Shown: positions 8,433 through 20,082, counted from the stretch's first letter. The stretch is 64,000 nucleotides of DNA from Vibrio tapetis subsp. tapetis (GCF_900233005.1 NZ_LT960611.1:1116001-1180000); one strand, 5' to 3'. Translations and numbers: made by a program. The notes: a model not told the origin generated them from the letters alone.

Positions 8433-10089
8433 AGCATTCTCCAGTTAAATTTTTAGCTATAAAAGAAACTTCGCCATCGAAGAATCTGATTTTTACACTT
8501 TGTGAGTTTTCGGAAACAGAATTAGATCTCTTAACAACATGCCCTTTTTCATCAAAAACGAGTGCATAGCCCCGTTCAAGCACTCTTCTATGATCGTAAG
8601 CAGACAAAATATTCGCTCTCATCTGAACGGCTTCAGATTGTGATTTTGCCGCTTCATTAGCTGTGTTAAAAATGGAAGTTCTAGCGGTGAGCAATGCTCC
8701 TTTGACTTCTTTACTTATTGCTTTAGCACTCAAAAAGACTGTAGGTAACATTGAAGAAATGTCATTTCGACTTCTATGCACATCTCTAGAAACAGAGTCG
8801 ACAATTCTTGATAAATCATTGCGCGTTCTTTCTTTTGAGAGAGATAAGCAATTTCGTCCATCATTATGCAACTGAGCATAATGATGAAATAGATCTGTCA
8901 AATTAGCACTGACCTGTCGGGAGCATGTGGACATAACAGAACGATATGTTGCATCCATTTTTTCTTTCGAGAATTCAACTAATATTTTGGCAAAACGATA
9001 GCTCTCAAAATGGGTAGCCTCTACGTTGGATTTTGCATTCTGATATTTTATCTTGGCATCTCTGAGTACATCATAATGGCGGTTCTCTACCGTTCGTTTT
9101 GCTATATCTAAAGCGGCCCTTTTATTGTCATGTAAAAATTCACGATGATGTTCAATCTCAATTTTTTTTCTAGAACAATAGGTATTACAGCTATTTTGGA
9201 GGCTTGATACTAACTTTCTAACACTCTGTGCATGCAAGATAATTTCCTGTTCAATATGGGAAATCACCATAGATGGCGTCGAAAATTGACGATTCGCTAG
9301 CTCATCGAGTATCAAACGATCTGTTTGATGCCCAAGTCCCGTAAAAACTGCAAATGGACTTCGACACACACATCTGGACACTCTCATATCGTTAAGAATG
9401 TTAAGACTCGCAGACTCACCACCGCCTCGTATCAGACATATCACATCGTAGTCATTCCCACTTTTTACAACATGATGAAATGCCTCGACAAGCGAATTGG
9501 TTTGACTAAAATTTGCATAGAAGTAATCAAAGAAGCAAATATTGTGACTGGTGAGCTGATCTGCTTTTGAAGTGAAGTCCGCGAGGCCAGAAGAGTTTTT
9601 AGGGCCAATCACAGCGACACGGCAAAACTCACGAGGGGATGGTAGATCGACATTTAAACGTATCTCGTTAAGTGCTGTTAATCGTTTTTTAATTTCGCGA
9701 AGTTTTAGTTCATGTTCGCCAATCTGGTACTTAGCACTAATATTATGAATAATTAACATCAACCCATGACTTTTATGATAATTGACGTTAACTTGCATCA
9801 TTACCTTCAATTTATCGGTAAGCTTCACCTCAGTCAGCTGCTCAAATTCGTCAATTTTATACAATTGATTCTTATACATAATGGCCGTTGCTTTTGAGAG
9901 TGATTGATTTTTTTCTGACTGGGTTTCAGAATCAACTAACTCTAAATACAAATGTCCATTTGCACTCTTTTTAACTCGTGATATTTCCGCCGTGATCCAC
10001 TGTAATTCACTGAAGTGCCCTTTTATAACGCCCTCAACATGACTGAGCAACTGGCTCAATGAAATATGTTCAGTTTTGCATCCTGACAT
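8416..10089 (-). CDS. Divergent exonuclease VII large subunit (XseA-like)
   Basis: A 557-residue protein, longer than the usual XseA (about 450). An N-terminal OB-fold (QWITAEISRVKKSANGHLYL) is followed by the catalytic core with VAVIGPKNSSGLAD, LIRGGGESASLN and FTGLGHQTDRLILDE...STPS, matching the conserved XseA segments RGGG, GxGHxxD and TPS. A long coiled-coil region follows, ending in the XseA-type tail ERGYALVFDEKGHVV. The enzyme class degrades single-stranded DNA. I chose the ATG at 10089 for its GGAG at proper spacing; the frame is open to 10119. Island location and divergence indicate an accessory copy with a special substrate or partner, not the chromosomal xseA. Confidence 0.88.
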   Translation of the reverse strand: MSGCKTEHISLSQLLSHVEGVIKGHFSELQWITAEISRVKKSANGHLYLELVDSETQSEKNQSLSKATAIMYKNQLYKIDEFEQLTEVKLTDKLKVMMQVNVNYHKSHGLMLIIHNISAKYQIGEHELKLREIKKRLTALNEIRLNVDLPSPREFCRVAVIGPKNSSGLADFTSKADQLTSHNICFFDYFYANFSQTNSLVEAFHHVVKSGNDYDVICLIRGGGESASLNILNDMRVSRCVCRSPFAVFTGLGHQTDRLILDELANRQFSTPSMVISHIEQEIILHAQSVRKLVSSLQNSCNTYCSRKKIEIEHHREFLHDNKRAALDIAKRTVENRHYDVLRDAKIKYQNAKSNVEATHFESYRFAKILVEFSKEKMDATYRSVMSTCSRQVSANLTDLFHHYAQLHNDGRNCLSLSKERTRNDLSRIVDSVSRDVHRSRNDISSMLPTVFLSAKAISKEVKGALLTARTSIFNTANEAAKSQSEAVQMRANILSAYDHRRVLERGYALVFDEKGHVVKRSNSVSENSQSVKIRFFDGEVSFIAKNLTGECYEQAN

Positions 10090-10166
10090 AATCTTCTCCA
10101 TAAGTGAGAAAGTGAGCAAATCAACACGTGGCCCCTATCATAATAATAGTGACCACGTTTCTGCAC

Positions 10167-10961
10167 CTATAGAGCGAGTAAATCCGTAAACCTAATGACA
10201 TTGCTCGCATGCAATGCCTCGCTACAAACCTCGTAATTTCTGTCATCTTGTATACAAACGATATCCAAGTTTTTGTCATTTCTAACAATATTCGACGCGC
10301 GAGTCGTGAACACAATCTCGACATCTTCACCCGCTTCAACATTGAAAAAGGTTGCAAGCTTTGTGTTCTCGCTAGCATCCAGGACGAAATCAGTCGCACT
10401 GAAACATCCATTCCAGTTCAACTTGGAACTGTTGAGAATTGCATACTGAGTCATTAATTGAGTTACATTATATGGCAATGTTGCTCTTGATTGATTGAGA
10501 GGATATGAGTAAGTAACTTGCCCCGTCTGAAGCTCAACACCAATGACCGCAGAGCCTAAGCGACAGATAGTCTTATCTTGATCAGGTCGACAACGTTGAT
10601 GAATTTTCGAACCAAATTCTAGGTACATCTCGATACTAATATGGATCGTATGTCCGTTTTCGAATTGACGTAATAATTGGTCCAAAGCGTTGATTTCCCG
10701 AAAATCTGCACACGTTATAAAAAAATCCACATCCAAAAAATTTGATAAAAATGGGAATTTTTTATTCAACTCTCTTCGACGAAGTTCAGGTGTCACCCTC
10801 ATGGCAACAACCGCCCCCATGAGAATATCGAGATTGCTTTCATCCATTGAAAGCTTGTTAGAGATTCTCATCCTATGATCCAAATACTCATTTGAATCAA
10901 GATTTTTTAGTTCACTGACTGTCAGCAGTACCTGTGCTTGACTGGTTTTATGTTCACTCAT
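10167..10961 (-). CDS. Unknown protein upstream of the accessory exonuclease VII genes
   Basis: A 264-residue soluble protein without signal peptide or membrane segment. The N-terminal half is helical and charged (RVTPELRRRELNKKFPFLSN); the C-terminal half looks beta-rich. I see no named motif. It precedes the xseA-like gene by 77 bases on the same strand, with AGGA nine bases before the ATG, so a three-gene operon is likely. It could be the specificity or control partner of the ExoVII-like nuclease; that is inference from position only. Confidence 0.7.
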   Translation of the reverse strand: MSEHKTSQAQVLLTVSELKNLDSNEYLDHRMRISNKLSMDESNLDILMGAVVAMRVTPELRRRELNKKFPFLSNFLDVDFFITCADFREINALDQLLRQFENGHTIHISIEMYLEFGSKIHQRCRPDQDKTICRLGSAVIGVELQTGQVTYSYPLNQSRATLPYNVTQLMTQYAILNSSKLNWNGCFSATDFVLDASENTKLATFFNVEAGEDVEIVFTTRASNIVRNDKNLDIVCIQDDRNYEVCSEALHASNVIRFTDLLAL

Positions 10962-11749
10962 GAGATTAGTCCTTTAATTTACGGTAGAAAAGATCGGAAC
11001 ATTGCAGCTCAACACGAATGTGAGCAAGCAATGTAGAGTAGATTTTGGAGATGTGAGAAGCTTGAAATTTTGATTGATCAGCGCTGTATAAAGTCGAGCT
11101 ATAATCAGTTTTAAGCTGTGGGAATTTATTATCTGTTCAGACGGAAATAGACCTTGCACGAGGTGCAATGTGGTCCGATGTGATGATGATGATGATGATG
11201 ATGAAAAAAATAATGGCATAACAAACACTCCTATCCAAAACAAAAAAACACACTACTGGTGTGGTAAACCAGATTCCCAACGATTATCAAGTTGGGTATT
11301 ACTAAATTGTATTTTGTTTTTATTTTGAATATTTTGTGCTTGTCTACGCTAGAGTGCCGACGCAACCTAGCTAGATGAGCTGAATCGAATTGGGCAAAGC
11401 AAAAGAATTTTGCTTTGATTCCGCTGATTCAACTTCAGTATTAACAACTAATAAGCACAAGTCAAGCAAGATTTATATCTTTTTTATTCGTTATGTAAGA
11501 TGAAAAATCTAGTCAACTAGAAATATGAGTAAATATAAGGCGTAGAGGGCGGGTTGTGTCTCGATTAAATGATTGATAACTCTAAAGCGCGAAATACCAC
11601 GCCGAAAGTAACACTGGCTCCACGATTTCACACCTACGACACGTTTGTTCAATTACGATTAACCCAAAGGCTCAGCGAATGCTAAGCCCTACCGTGCTCC
11701 ATTTATTGATTATGCAAAACACCCTCGCCCTCACCGAGGTTAAGGGGCA
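10962..11749. other. 788-bp island region without a supported gene
   Basis: It holds eight tandem TGA triplets (11181-11204), a hairpin AAAGCAAAA / TTTTGCTTT with a 3-base loop (about 11398-11418), and distant inverted copies of TTGTGCTT (11334 and 11453). An 89-codon frame across the triplets gives a poly-serine peptide and has no support. Promoters for the unknown-xseA-xseB unit probably lie here. Confidence 0.5.
11181..11204. repeat. (TGA)8 microsatellite
   Basis: Eight uninterrupted TGA triplets in a noncoding stretch upstream of the 264-aa gene, followed by seven A residues. Such tracts change length readily by slippage. Any effect on the downstream promoter is speculative. Confidence 0.9.
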
Positions 11750-13960
11750 TTAATTCACCTTATAATGGCGGTGCTTGTAAAGATTCAGGCGTTCCAGCTC
11801 TGATTTTACTGCGGGGTTTTGCATCAATTGTAAGAAGTCGTCGAGCATCATCTGCGCATTCTCCTCAACCGTCCTTTTTTCAGCCTGCGCAAACGCTTCG
11901 TACTGTTCATCGTTCATTAATTCAATAACTTCGCTCTTGTTGTGGGTTTCAAGATCTAAAGCATTTTTTATGCGCTTCGCCATCGACGAATCCAGTAGCA
12001 TAAAAGTTTCCTGCTCAAATTCTGAGCGACATAACGCAGAGATTTTATTCGCAACTCTCTGACTAATGCGTTTCAAAAAACTCGCTGAGGTCATGTTATA
12101 CCCCGCCTGAACATCAGACTTATTGACCTGCATCTTGTGAAAAACGAGGCGTTTTATCTCATAGTCTTTAAGACCAACCTCGGCCGCTTTTTGTTGAAAC
12201 ATCGCTCGAAAACTGGCTGCCGTGATCCGCAGATCGGTCAACCCCTCTAAGCGATCAATAAACAAGGTAGGGTTGGGTTTCATCTTGTTATTTAAGTAAG
12301 CGTTGCAAAACAGGTATCGTTCACATGCCAAACGGGCAATGTCTTCATCACGTTCATCTTGAAGCGTTTTAATTTTGTTAAGATCCACCGCTTTCTCTGC
12401 TTTTATCTTCTCGACCTGGCGCTCAAATGGCTCTGCAATTTCATCTCGATAGCTTTGGTAGAGCGTATCCAACGCTTTGATCACTTGAAAGCTTTGCTGA
12501 TTCAAATACAACACAAAGTGCTCGTCATTGATCCCTGCCCCATTTTTGATGTTTTGACGCTGGCTTGCTTTCCAAGTGATCGAGCCTTCTTTCATGCTAA
12601 TTTGTGACCACTCTATCCTTACCGCATCTTCTGGGCGAAAACCTGTATAGAGCAAAAATTCGTAAAACAGTGAATTGAGCTTATAGCTGCGGACATCTTT
12701 GTGAACGTTGCGCGTATTCCCTGAAGTATTGTCTAGACGATAGCTGCGAAGCTCTTGCAGTCCTCGCCACAACGTGGGGTAACATTGATCAGGCAGCGTT
12801 TTGTCTTTTCGAACCGAATTCCCACCAGGGTTACACCAAATTTTTTCTTTTGAGAAGAGCGTGATCGGATTTCTCATGCTCCACTCGGGATCGCGCTCTT
12901 GCATGAGCAGGTTCCCTTTATCAATCAAGGTTCGCACATAGGTAAACACTTTATCGGCCTGACGGCCCGTTGACGTCTTACCTACGGCTTGGTTATTCAG
13001 ATCAATGGCGGTTTTCAAATCCGCGTGCAACTGCTTGGCCTCGGTGTAATTCAGACTATCAAAATCACGGTCAAGAATCCCCAGCCCCACAAACGTCCCC
13101 TTTGTCGAACGTGGTGCTCGATGATGATGATCCTGTCGCTCTTTTTGATATTGGTTGTAGTCGCGTTGCTTGCCTAAGTAATTAAACGCGACCGCGTCAT
13201 AATCCGCGACGGTACCAGGCTTTAACTTTGAGCCTCGCTCACTTCGAACGTGCAACTCATGCAATTGACGAAACGTTCGAACGGCTTTGTTTTCACGAGT
13301 GTGCGTTTTGGGGGGGACTTTATTTTTCTCAATGAATTTGGCTTTAAGGTAGTGGGCTTCTTCTCGCGCTTGCAACAATGAGACCGTACGTGCATTACCC
13401 ACCACTTTCGCGCTCTCATTCGACCATTTTCCTTGGTCGTCTTTTAATCGATAGGTGATGTAGTATGACGCGCTGCCAGAAGCACGCACCTCCAATTTTA
13501 TCCCCTCTGAGTTCGATGACGTATCTTTGTACTTCAGCACGGTTTTCTCATACCCTTCGATGCTCGCCAGAGCAAACACCTTTTTAAGCTGCGTTTGAAC
13601 CGCCGTGTCACTGAAATCGAGCGAGCATATCGGCTGCACGATCTTGAGTACCTCTTTGGGCGGAAGCCAGTTGCGCTCAAGCGAATACTCTAATCTGACC
13701 GACAGCAGCTCAACCCGTGCCATTTCTTTTAATAGCGCATCGTGATCTTGCATGCGAGGCATCACACCAAGCACATAGTGCCACTGCACATTCAGCGGAA
13801 ACGCCTTCGGCCGCCCAATCCAAAGCAGCTCTACATTCGCCTTTTTAACGTTGATAACGACAGGACTGTCTGAGGCACAATAACGACCAACAAGTAATGT
13901 GTCCGAACTCAATTGCGCCAATAATTCAGCCACATTTCCGTTAAAAGTCTGTACGTGCAT
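11750..13960 (-). CDS. Large tyrosine-recombinase-type integrase of the island
   Basis: A 736-residue protein, much larger than typical integrases (about 350-450). Residues of about 150-210 resemble the arm-binding domain of P4-type integrases (YYITYRLKDDQGKW, SLLQAREEAHYLKAKFIEK). The catalytic half has box I LLYTGFRPEDAVRIEW (R442), a possible box II with R585 (AASFRAMF) where the usual HxxR histidine is replaced by alanine, H608 in VFHKMQ, and Y621 in QAGYNMTS as candidate nucleophile. The gene starts about 250 bases from the island boundary and reads inward, the usual place for an integrase. AAGGA precedes the ATG. Family and role are inferred from motifs and position; catalytic competence is unproven. 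Confidence 0.8.
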   Translation of the reverse strand: MHVQTFNGNVAELLAQLSSDTLLVGRYCASDSPVVINVKKANVELLWIGRPKAFPLNVQWHYVLGVMPRMQDHDALLKEMARVELLSVRLEYSLERNWLPPKEVLKIVQPICSLDFSDTAVQTQLKKVFALASIEGYEKTVLKYKDTSSNSEGIKLEVRASGSASYYITYRLKDDQGKWSNESAKVVGNARTVSLLQAREEAHYLKAKFIEKNKVPPKTHTRENKAVRTFRQLHELHVRSERGSKLKPGTVADYDAVAFNYLGKQRDYNQYQKERQDHHHRAPRSTKGTFVGLGILDRDFDSLNYTEAKQLHADLKTAIDLNNQAVGKTSTGRQADKVFTYVRTLIDKGNLLMQERDPEWSMRNPITLFSKEKIWCNPGGNSVRKDKTLPDQCYPTLWRGLQELRSYRLDNTSGNTRNVHKDVRSYKLNSLFYEFLLYTGFRPEDAVRIEWSQISMKEGSITWKASQRQNIKNGAGINDEHFVLYLNQQSFQVIKALDTLYQSYRDEIAEPFERQVEKIKAEKAVDLNKIKTLQDERDEDIARLACERYLFCNAYLNNKMKPNPTLFIDRLEGLTDLRITAASFRAMFQQKAAEVGLKDYEIKRLVFHKMQVNKSDVQAGYNMTSASFLKRISQRVANKISALCRSEFEQETFMLLDSSMAKRIKNALDLETHNKSEVIELMNDEQYEAFAQAEKRTVEENAQMMLDDFLQLMQNPAVKSELERLNLYKHRHYKVN

Positions 13961-14086
13961 AACTATTCCTTTGCATAATCATTCGAGGGTGAACATCGAC
14001 TCACTCTACGACAAAATCAGCAAAGAATCAGCATAAAGATTTAGACTATTCAATTGACTCAAAAACAAACACAGATATAAAACAAC

Positions 14087-14123
14087 AAAAAAGCCAGTTA
14101 ACCCACTGGTTTAACTGGCTTTT
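14087..14123 (-). terminator. Strong terminator just inside the island boundary
   Basis: Perfect 13-bp arms AAAAGCCAGTTAA / TTAACTGGCTTTT with a 9-base loop, followed on the minus strand by TTTTTT. It lies after the truncated hisF start, so it should end his-operon transcription coming from hisA before the integrase gene. It is nearly symmetrical and may act in both directions. Confidence 0.85.
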
Positions 14124-14170
14124 ATATGTATAACAGGCGAAATAGTCAACCGATTAGTTTAAATGAATAA

Positions 14171-15062
<892 letters not shown>

Positions 15063-15683
15063 CTATAACTCTAAGAAGTTCTGTATTAGCTTAGAGCCAA
15101 CCTTACTGGAACGCTCAGGGTGAAATTGAACCCCATAATAATTTCCGCTTTGTAACGCCGCAGTAAATGGGTTGCCATAGTCACATTGCGCAATGGTGTA
15201 TTCACCAACTGGCATCGCAAAACTATGAACAAAATAGAAATACTCACCAAGCTCTATGCCCTTAAACAACGGATGATCGGGCAACGCTTTAACGGTGTTC
15301 CACCCCATATGAGGAAGCGGTAAATCTCCGGTTTCCAGTAAACGAACTTCACCATCACACAGCCCCAAGCACGCTACTTGCGAGTTTGCTGCTTGGCCTT
15401 TTTCTTGTGATAACTTGCCAAGTAATTGCATACCTAAGCAAATCCCAAGCAGCGGCTTTTCTACTTGCTTTACCAATTCAATAAGGTCACGTTCAGCAAG
15501 GTTTTTCATCGCTTCACTTGCCGTGCCTACTCCCGGCAGAAACAGTTTATCCGCCGCCAAGACCACATCTGGATCTTTGGAGATTTCAACACTGCAACCA
15601 AGACGCTCTATCGCAAACTTTACTGACGAAACATTGGCGCATCCGGTGTCGATAATGACAACTTTTTGGTTACCAATAGACAT
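15063..15683 (-). CDS. hisH: Imidazole glycerol phosphate synthase, glutaminase subunit
   Basis: HisH is the class I glutamine amidotransferase that supplies ammonia to HisF for making IGP and AICAR. The 206-residue protein has the nucleophile elbow [14 protein letters not shown] (Cys near residue 80), and the His-Glu pair in [10 protein letters not shown] near the C-terminus. Length is standard. Its start overlaps the hisB stop (TAATG). Its partner HisF is interrupted in this genome region, so HisH depends on hisF being expressed from elsewhere. Confidence 0.97.
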   Translation of the reverse strand: MSIGNQKVVIIDTGCANVSSVKFAIERLGCSVEISKDPDVVLAADKLFLPGVGTASEAMKNLAERDLIELVKQVEKPLLGICLGMQLLGKLSQEKGQAANSQVACLGLCDGEVRLLETGDLPLPHMGWNTVKALPDHPLFKGIELGEYFYFVHSFAMPVGEYTIAQCDYGNPFTAALQSGNYYGVQFHPERSSKVGSKLIQNFLEL

Positions 15684-16756
15684 TACAGTACCCCTTTACT
15701 ACTCGGTAGCTCGGTTCCTTCCACTTTAATCGCCTGACGAAGTGTACGCCCGAACGCTTTAAACAAGCTTTCTATGATGTGGTGGTCGTTGTCACCGAAC
15801 GAAGATAAGTGCAAGGTACACGCTAACGTATCAGTCAATGAGCGGAAGAAGTGCTCTACCATTTCTGTAGACAAATCCCCTACTTGCTCACGGCTAAACT
15901 TGGCGTCAAATTTTAGGTAAGGGCGACCAGACAGATCCAGACCACATTGCGCTAGGCATTCGTCCATCGGCAAGCTAAAACCAAAGCGGCCAATCCCACG
16001 TTTGTTTCCTAGAGCTTCTTTTAGTGCCTGCCCTAAAGCCAGCGCTGTGTCTTCGATAGTGTGATGGTCATCGATGTGCAAGTCACCTTTTACCGTCGCT
16101 TTCATCTGAAAGCCACCGTGAGTCGCGATTTGATCTAACATATGGTCAAAGAAACCCATACCGGTACTAATTTCATTGCCACCCGATTCATCCAAATTGA
16201 TCGCAACTCGAATATCCGTTTCTTTCGTTGTACGTACGACTTCTGCAGTACGTGCATTGACCGTTAAATCTTTAAGTATCGCTGGCCAGTTCATGGTTTC
16301 AGGGTGGTATTGGATACCACGAATAGCCATGTTTTCTGCCAGTTGAAGGTCGGTTATTCGATCGCCAATAACGACCGATGATTTGAAATCTACTTTCCCA
16401 CCTTGCAGGTACTCTTTTACCATGCCCAATTTTGGTTTGCGGCAAGAACAGTTGTCTTCGTCGAAATGCGGGCAAATTAGCACGTCGTCAAACTTTACGC
16501 CTTGAGATTCAAAGATCTCCATCATCATGTCTTGTGGCGCATCAAAGTCAGCCTTCGGGTAGCTGTCTGTTCCGAGTCCGTCTTGGTTGGTTACCATAAC
16601 TAAACGATACCCCGCATCCTGCAATGCAAGCAGGGTTGGAATAACCAATGGTTCAAATTTCAGCTTGTCCAAACGATCAACTTGAAAGTCGACTGGCGGT
16701 TCAACGATCAATGTGCCATCGCGGTCAATAAATAGAATTTTTTGTTGTGTGCTCAC
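15683..16756 (-). CDS. hisB: Bifunctional histidinol-phosphatase / imidazoleglycerol-phosphate dehydratase
   Basis: HisB carries two activities, IGP dehydratase and histidinol-phosphate phosphatase, as in enteric bacteria. The 357-residue protein has an N-terminal HAD-type phosphatase ([25 protein letters not shown], the zinc-binding [15 protein letters not shown]) and a C-terminal dehydratase with the metal-binding motifs [25 protein letters not shown] and [13 protein letters not shown]. The start is a GTG with AAGGAAG seven bases upstream. It lies 14 bases after hisC and overlaps hisH. Confidence 0.97.
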   Translation of the reverse strand: MSTQQKILFIDRDGTLIVEPPVDFQVDRLDKLKFEPLVIPTLLALQDAGYRLVMVTNQDGLGTDSYPKADFDAPQDMMMEIFESQGVKFDDVLICPHFDEDNCSCRKPKLGMVKEYLQGGKVDFKSSVVIGDRITDLQLAENMAIRGIQYHPETMNWPAILKDLTVNARTAEVVRTTKETDIRVAINLDESGGNEISTGMGFFDHMLDQIATHGGFQMKATVKGDLHIDDHHTIEDTALALGQALKEALGNKRGIGRFGFSLPMDECLAQCGLDLSGRPYLKFDAKFSREQVGDLSTEMVEHFFRSLTDTLACTLHLSSFGDNDHHIIESLFKAFGRTLRQAIKVEGTELPSSKGVL

Positions 16757-16770
16757 TATGACTTCCTTGC

Positions 16771-17823
16771 TTAAGCGACATTTTTTGATAATAGATTACG
16801 AATAAACGCAACTGTCTTTTCGCATTCGTCTCGGTTACCAACACTAATACGAACACAGTTTTCAATGGGTGAGTTACGAAGGATAATGCCTTGCTCCCAC
16901 GCTGCTTTGAATACTTCATCACCATTGGTGAATTTGACTAACAAGTAGTTCCCCCAACCTTCAAACACCTCAACGCCTGCCAACAGGCTCAATCCAACTT
17001 GTAGATAAGCACGGTTGGCATTCAACTCGAGTGATTGGTACTTCATACGAGCAAGACCCGCTTCTGATAACGCTTGAATAGCAATATCGGCGACCGGAAT
17101 AGGCACTGGATAAGGCGCAATGACTTTAAGCAGTATATCTATCAGTTCTTTATTTGCGAGCGTAAAGCCGCAACGTAGCCCTGCTAAAGCAAATGCTTTT
17201 GACATGGTTCGTAAAATGGCCAAGTTTGGATAACGTGCGAGTAAATCGACCGTCGAAACTTCAGGGCAAAAATCAATATACGCTTCGTCCATTACTACAA
17301 TGGCTTTATCCGCCGTCATATCAAGCAAGGCTTCGATATCTTTACGGTTAACTACATTTCCTGTCGGATTATTTGGACTGCAGACAAAGACAAGTTTGGT
17401 GTTAGTTAGATTTTTTTCAATTTCAGATAAATTCAGTTGCCAATCCGCGGTAAGCGGTACGACTTTTTGCTCAACCCCTATGGTTTCTGCACTGATAGCA
17501 TACATGCCGTAAGTAGGCGGACAGTACAAAATGGCGTCTTCATTTGGCTCACAAAAAGCTCTAATCAATAGCTCAATGCCTTCGTCAGCTCCACGAGAGG
17601 TCAGTACTTGTTCTTTATCTACTCCTGCGTAAGCAGCATAGGCACGAATTAATTCGTCTGGTTGGCACTCACTATAACGGTTTAGACGGTCATAACTTAC
17701 TTTATAGTCGTTATCAAACGGAGACTCGTTGGCATTTAACCATACGTCACCACTGCCTCCGATGCGTCTTGCCGACAAATAAGGGGTCAATTTCTGAACT
17801 TGCTTTCTAGCCAGTTTTTCCAT
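16771..17823 (-). CDS. hisC: Histidinol-phosphate aminotransferase
   Basis: HisC is a PLP-dependent class II aminotransferase that converts imidazole acetol phosphate to histidinol phosphate. The 350-residue protein has WLNANESPF near the N-terminus, [19 protein letters not shown], and the PLP lysine in [15 protein letters not shown], followed by RISVGNRDE near the end. Length is normal. It sits between hisD and hisB with 14-base gaps on both sides. Confidence 0.97.
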   Translation of the reverse strand: MEKLARKQVQKLTPYLSARRIGGSGDVWLNANESPFDNDYKVSYDRLNRYSECQPDELIRAYAAYAGVDKEQVLTSRGADEGIELLIRAFCEPNEDAILYCPPTYGMYAISAETIGVEQKVVPLTADWQLNLSEIEKNLTNTKLVFVCSPNNPTGNVVNRKDIEALLDMTADKAIVVMDEAYIDFCPEVSTVDLLARYPNLAILRTMSKAFALAGLRCGFTLANKELIDILLKVIAPYPVPIPVADIAIQALSEAGLARMKYQSLELNANRAYLQVGLSLLAGVEVFEGWGNYLLVKFTNGDEVFKAAWEQGIILRNSPIENCVRISVGNRDECEKTVAFIRNLLSKNVA

Positions 17824-17837
17824 TACTGCAACTCCTA

Positions 17838-19136
17838 TTATTCTTGGCTTTGAGTGAGCTTTTCTATACGAATAGTCACTGCGCGTTTGTGTGCATCTAG
17901 GCCTTCGGCCTCTGCCATGGTTACCACCGTCGGCGCCAAGTTTGTTAATCCCTCTTTAGAGAGCTCTTGTACGGTCATCCGCTTAGAAAAGTCCGCAAGG
18001 CCTAAACTAGAATACGTACGTGTATAGCCATACGTAGGTAAAACATGGTTCGTCCCAGATGCATAATCACCGGCCGATTCAGGAGACCAATCACCTAAGA
18101 AAATCGACCCTGCGTTATCAAGTAACGGCAACAACTCACGCGGGTTCTTGGTTTGAACAATTAGATGCTCTGGCCCATAGAAGTTTGAAATGGCGATCGA
18201 TTGAGTTAAAGACTCTGCAATCACAATCAGGCTTGAGCCTAGAGCTTGTGCTGCAATATCTTTTCTCGATAATTGCGCTAACTGCTTTTGTACCGCATCT
18301 GTTACTTGATCAGCAAGCACCACCGATGGGGTAACAAGAACCACTTGAGAATCGGGTCCGTGCTCTGCTTGGCTTAGTAGATCGGCCGCAACGAAGTCAG
18401 CGTCTGCGGTTTCGTCCGCGATGACTAATACTTCAGAAGGGCCCGCAGGCATATCGATTGCTGCGCCTCTAAAATCGTTACTGACTTGGCGTTTTGCTTC
18501 AGTAACATAGGCATTACCCGGACCAAAAATTTTATCCACTTTGGTGACGGTTTCTGTACCGTAGGCCATAGCTGCGATCGCTTGACCGCCACCGACACTG
18601 AATATTTTGTCGATTTTGCACAGTTTTGCCACGTAAAGGATTTCGTCGGCTATTGGTGGTGGTGAACACAATACAACTTCGCGGCATCCCGCTATTTGCG
18701 CAGGCACACCGAGCATCAATACGGTAGAAGGCAAAGGCGCACTGCCACCTGGAATATAAAGACCAACTTTATTAATAGAGCGTGTCACTTGCTCACACAC
18801 GACACCAGGTTGAGTCTCTACACGTAAAGGTTGAGGCTTTTGAGCATTGTGAAACTTAGCAATGTTTTGATATGCCTGTTGCAAGGCAGCCTTCATTTTC
18901 TCGGACAGACGCTCAGAAGCTTCATCAACTTGTTGACTGCTCACTTGAACGGATTCTAAGGTAACTGAATCAAATTTTTGAGTCAGCTCTATCAATGCTT
19001 GGTCGCCATTTTCCTGAACGTTTGCAATGACACTTGCAACCGCAGAAGTAATATTCGCGCCTTCGGTAATTGCTGGTCGCTCTAGTACAGAGTTCTGTTG
19101 CTCCTTACTTAACGACTGCCACACTAACGTTTTCAT
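17838..19136 (-). CDS. hisD: Histidinol dehydrogenase
   Basis: HisD performs the last two steps, oxidising histidinol to histidine with NAD and zinc. The 432-residue protein shows the family segments [68 protein letters not shown] (metal ligands), and YGPEHLIV and [15 protein letters not shown] towards the C-terminus. It follows hisG with a four-base gap. Nothing unusual. Confidence 0.98.
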   Translation of the reverse strand: MKTLVWQSLSKEQQNSVLERPAITEGANITSAVASVIANVQENGDQALIELTQKFDSVTLESVQVSSQQVDEASERLSEKMKAALQQAYQNIAKFHNAQKPQPLRVETQPGVVCEQVTRSINKVGLYIPGGSAPLPSTVLMLGVPAQIAGCREVVLCSPPPIADEILYVAKLCKIDKIFSVGGGQAIAAMAYGTETVTKVDKIFGPGNAYVTEAKRQVSNDFRGAAIDMPAGPSEVLVIADETADADFVAADLLSQAEHGPDSQVVLVTPSVVLADQVTDAVQKQLAQLSRKDIAAQALGSSLIVIAESLTQSIAISNFYGPEHLIVQTKNPRELLPLLDNAGSIFLGDWSPESAGDYASGTNHVLPTYGYTRTYSSLGLADFSKRMTVQELSKEGLTNLAPTVVTMAEAEGLDAHKRAVTIRIEKLTQSQE

Positions 19137-19140
19137 GGTG

Positions 19141-20037
19141 TTACTCCATCATCTTCTCAATTGGCAGTACCAAGATCGAACTTGCACCAAGCTCCTTTAA
19201 CTGTTCCATCGTTTCCCAAAAGAGATTTTCGGTGCTAACAAGGTGAACAGCCACTCGGTTTTGCTCTGCAGATAACGGCAGTACTGTTGGATCTTCAGCG
19301 CCTGGTAGTAGATCTTTTACTTGCTGTAGTTTATCGGCTGGCGCGTGTAGCATGATGTATTTAGACTCTTTCGCCTGAATGACACCTTGCATACGAGTAA
19401 GTAGTTTTTCAATTAGCGCTTCTCTGTCTGCGTCAAATTCGCCGGCACGTTTGATCAGCGCCGCTTTTGAGCGAAAAATAACTTCAGCTTCTTTTAGTCC
19501 ATTCGCTTCTAACGTAGCGCCTGTAGACACGAGGTCAGCAATGCCGTCAGCAAGGCCGGCGCGAGGGGCAACTTCTACAGAACCTGTCAGCATACAAGCG
19601 CTGAAGTCGACACCTTGAGAATCCATATAACGTTTAAGTAACTGAGGGTATGTCGTTGCAATACGTTTACCAGCGAGATCTTGTGGTCCGTTGTATTCTA
19701 AGTCTTTATCAATTGCGATAGATAGACGACAACCGCCAAAGTCCAAACGACGCAAAGAGGTAAACTCAGCTGGCTCCCCAAGAGATAAACGCTCTAGGCG
19801 AACTTCTTCTAATTCGTTCTCACCAATAAAGCCTAGATCAACAACCCCGTCCATAACTAAACCTGGGATATCGTCATCACGAACAAGCAATAAGTCGATT
19901 GGCATATTCTCTGAGTGAACAACCAGACGCTCACCCATGATGTTAAATTTGGCACCGCACTTTTTAAGCAGATCTTGACACTCTTTGCTTAGGCGTCCTT
20001 TCTTTTGAATTGCAATTCTTAGTCGTTGTGTTTGCAT
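19141..20037 (-). CDS. hisG: ATP phosphoribosyltransferase (long form)
   Basis: HisG catalyses the committed first step, joining ATP and PRPP, and is feedback-inhibited by histidine. The 298-residue protein is the long form with a C-terminal ACT-like regulatory domain, so no HisZ partner is needed. It has [11 protein letters not shown] at the start, [27 protein letters not shown], and the PRPP-binding region SGTxE-like [14 protein letters not shown]. It is the first gene after the attenuator. Confidence 0.98.
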   Translation of the reverse strand: MQTQRLRIAIQKKGRLSKECQDLLKKCGAKFNIMGERLVVHSENMPIDLLLVRDDDIPGLVMDGVVDLGFIGENELEEVRLERLSLGEPAEFTSLRRLDFGGCRLSIAIDKDLEYNGPQDLAGKRIATTYPQLLKRYMDSQGVDFSACMLTGSVEVAPRAGLADGIADLVSTGATLEANGLKEAEVIFRSKAALIKRAGEFDADREALIEKLLTRMQGVIQAKESKYIMLHAPADKLQQVKDLLPGAEDPTVLPLSAEQNRVAVHLVSTENLFWETMEQLKELGASSILVLPIEKMME

Positions 20038-20082
20038 TGTATATTCCCTGTGCGAAATTCGGTAAATCGAATAAATAAAATT

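Noticed and set aside
10121..10411. 96-codon minus-strand frame
   Set aside because: It lies within the 264-aa gene in another frame; a shadow.
7681..10961. Retron
   Set aside because: ExoVII takes part in processing of some retron DNA and hairpins are present, but no reverse transcriptase is encoded in the window.
10974..11243. 89-codon minus-strand frame with eight consecutive serines
   Set aside because: The serines come from the TGA microsatellite read on the other strand; no other support.
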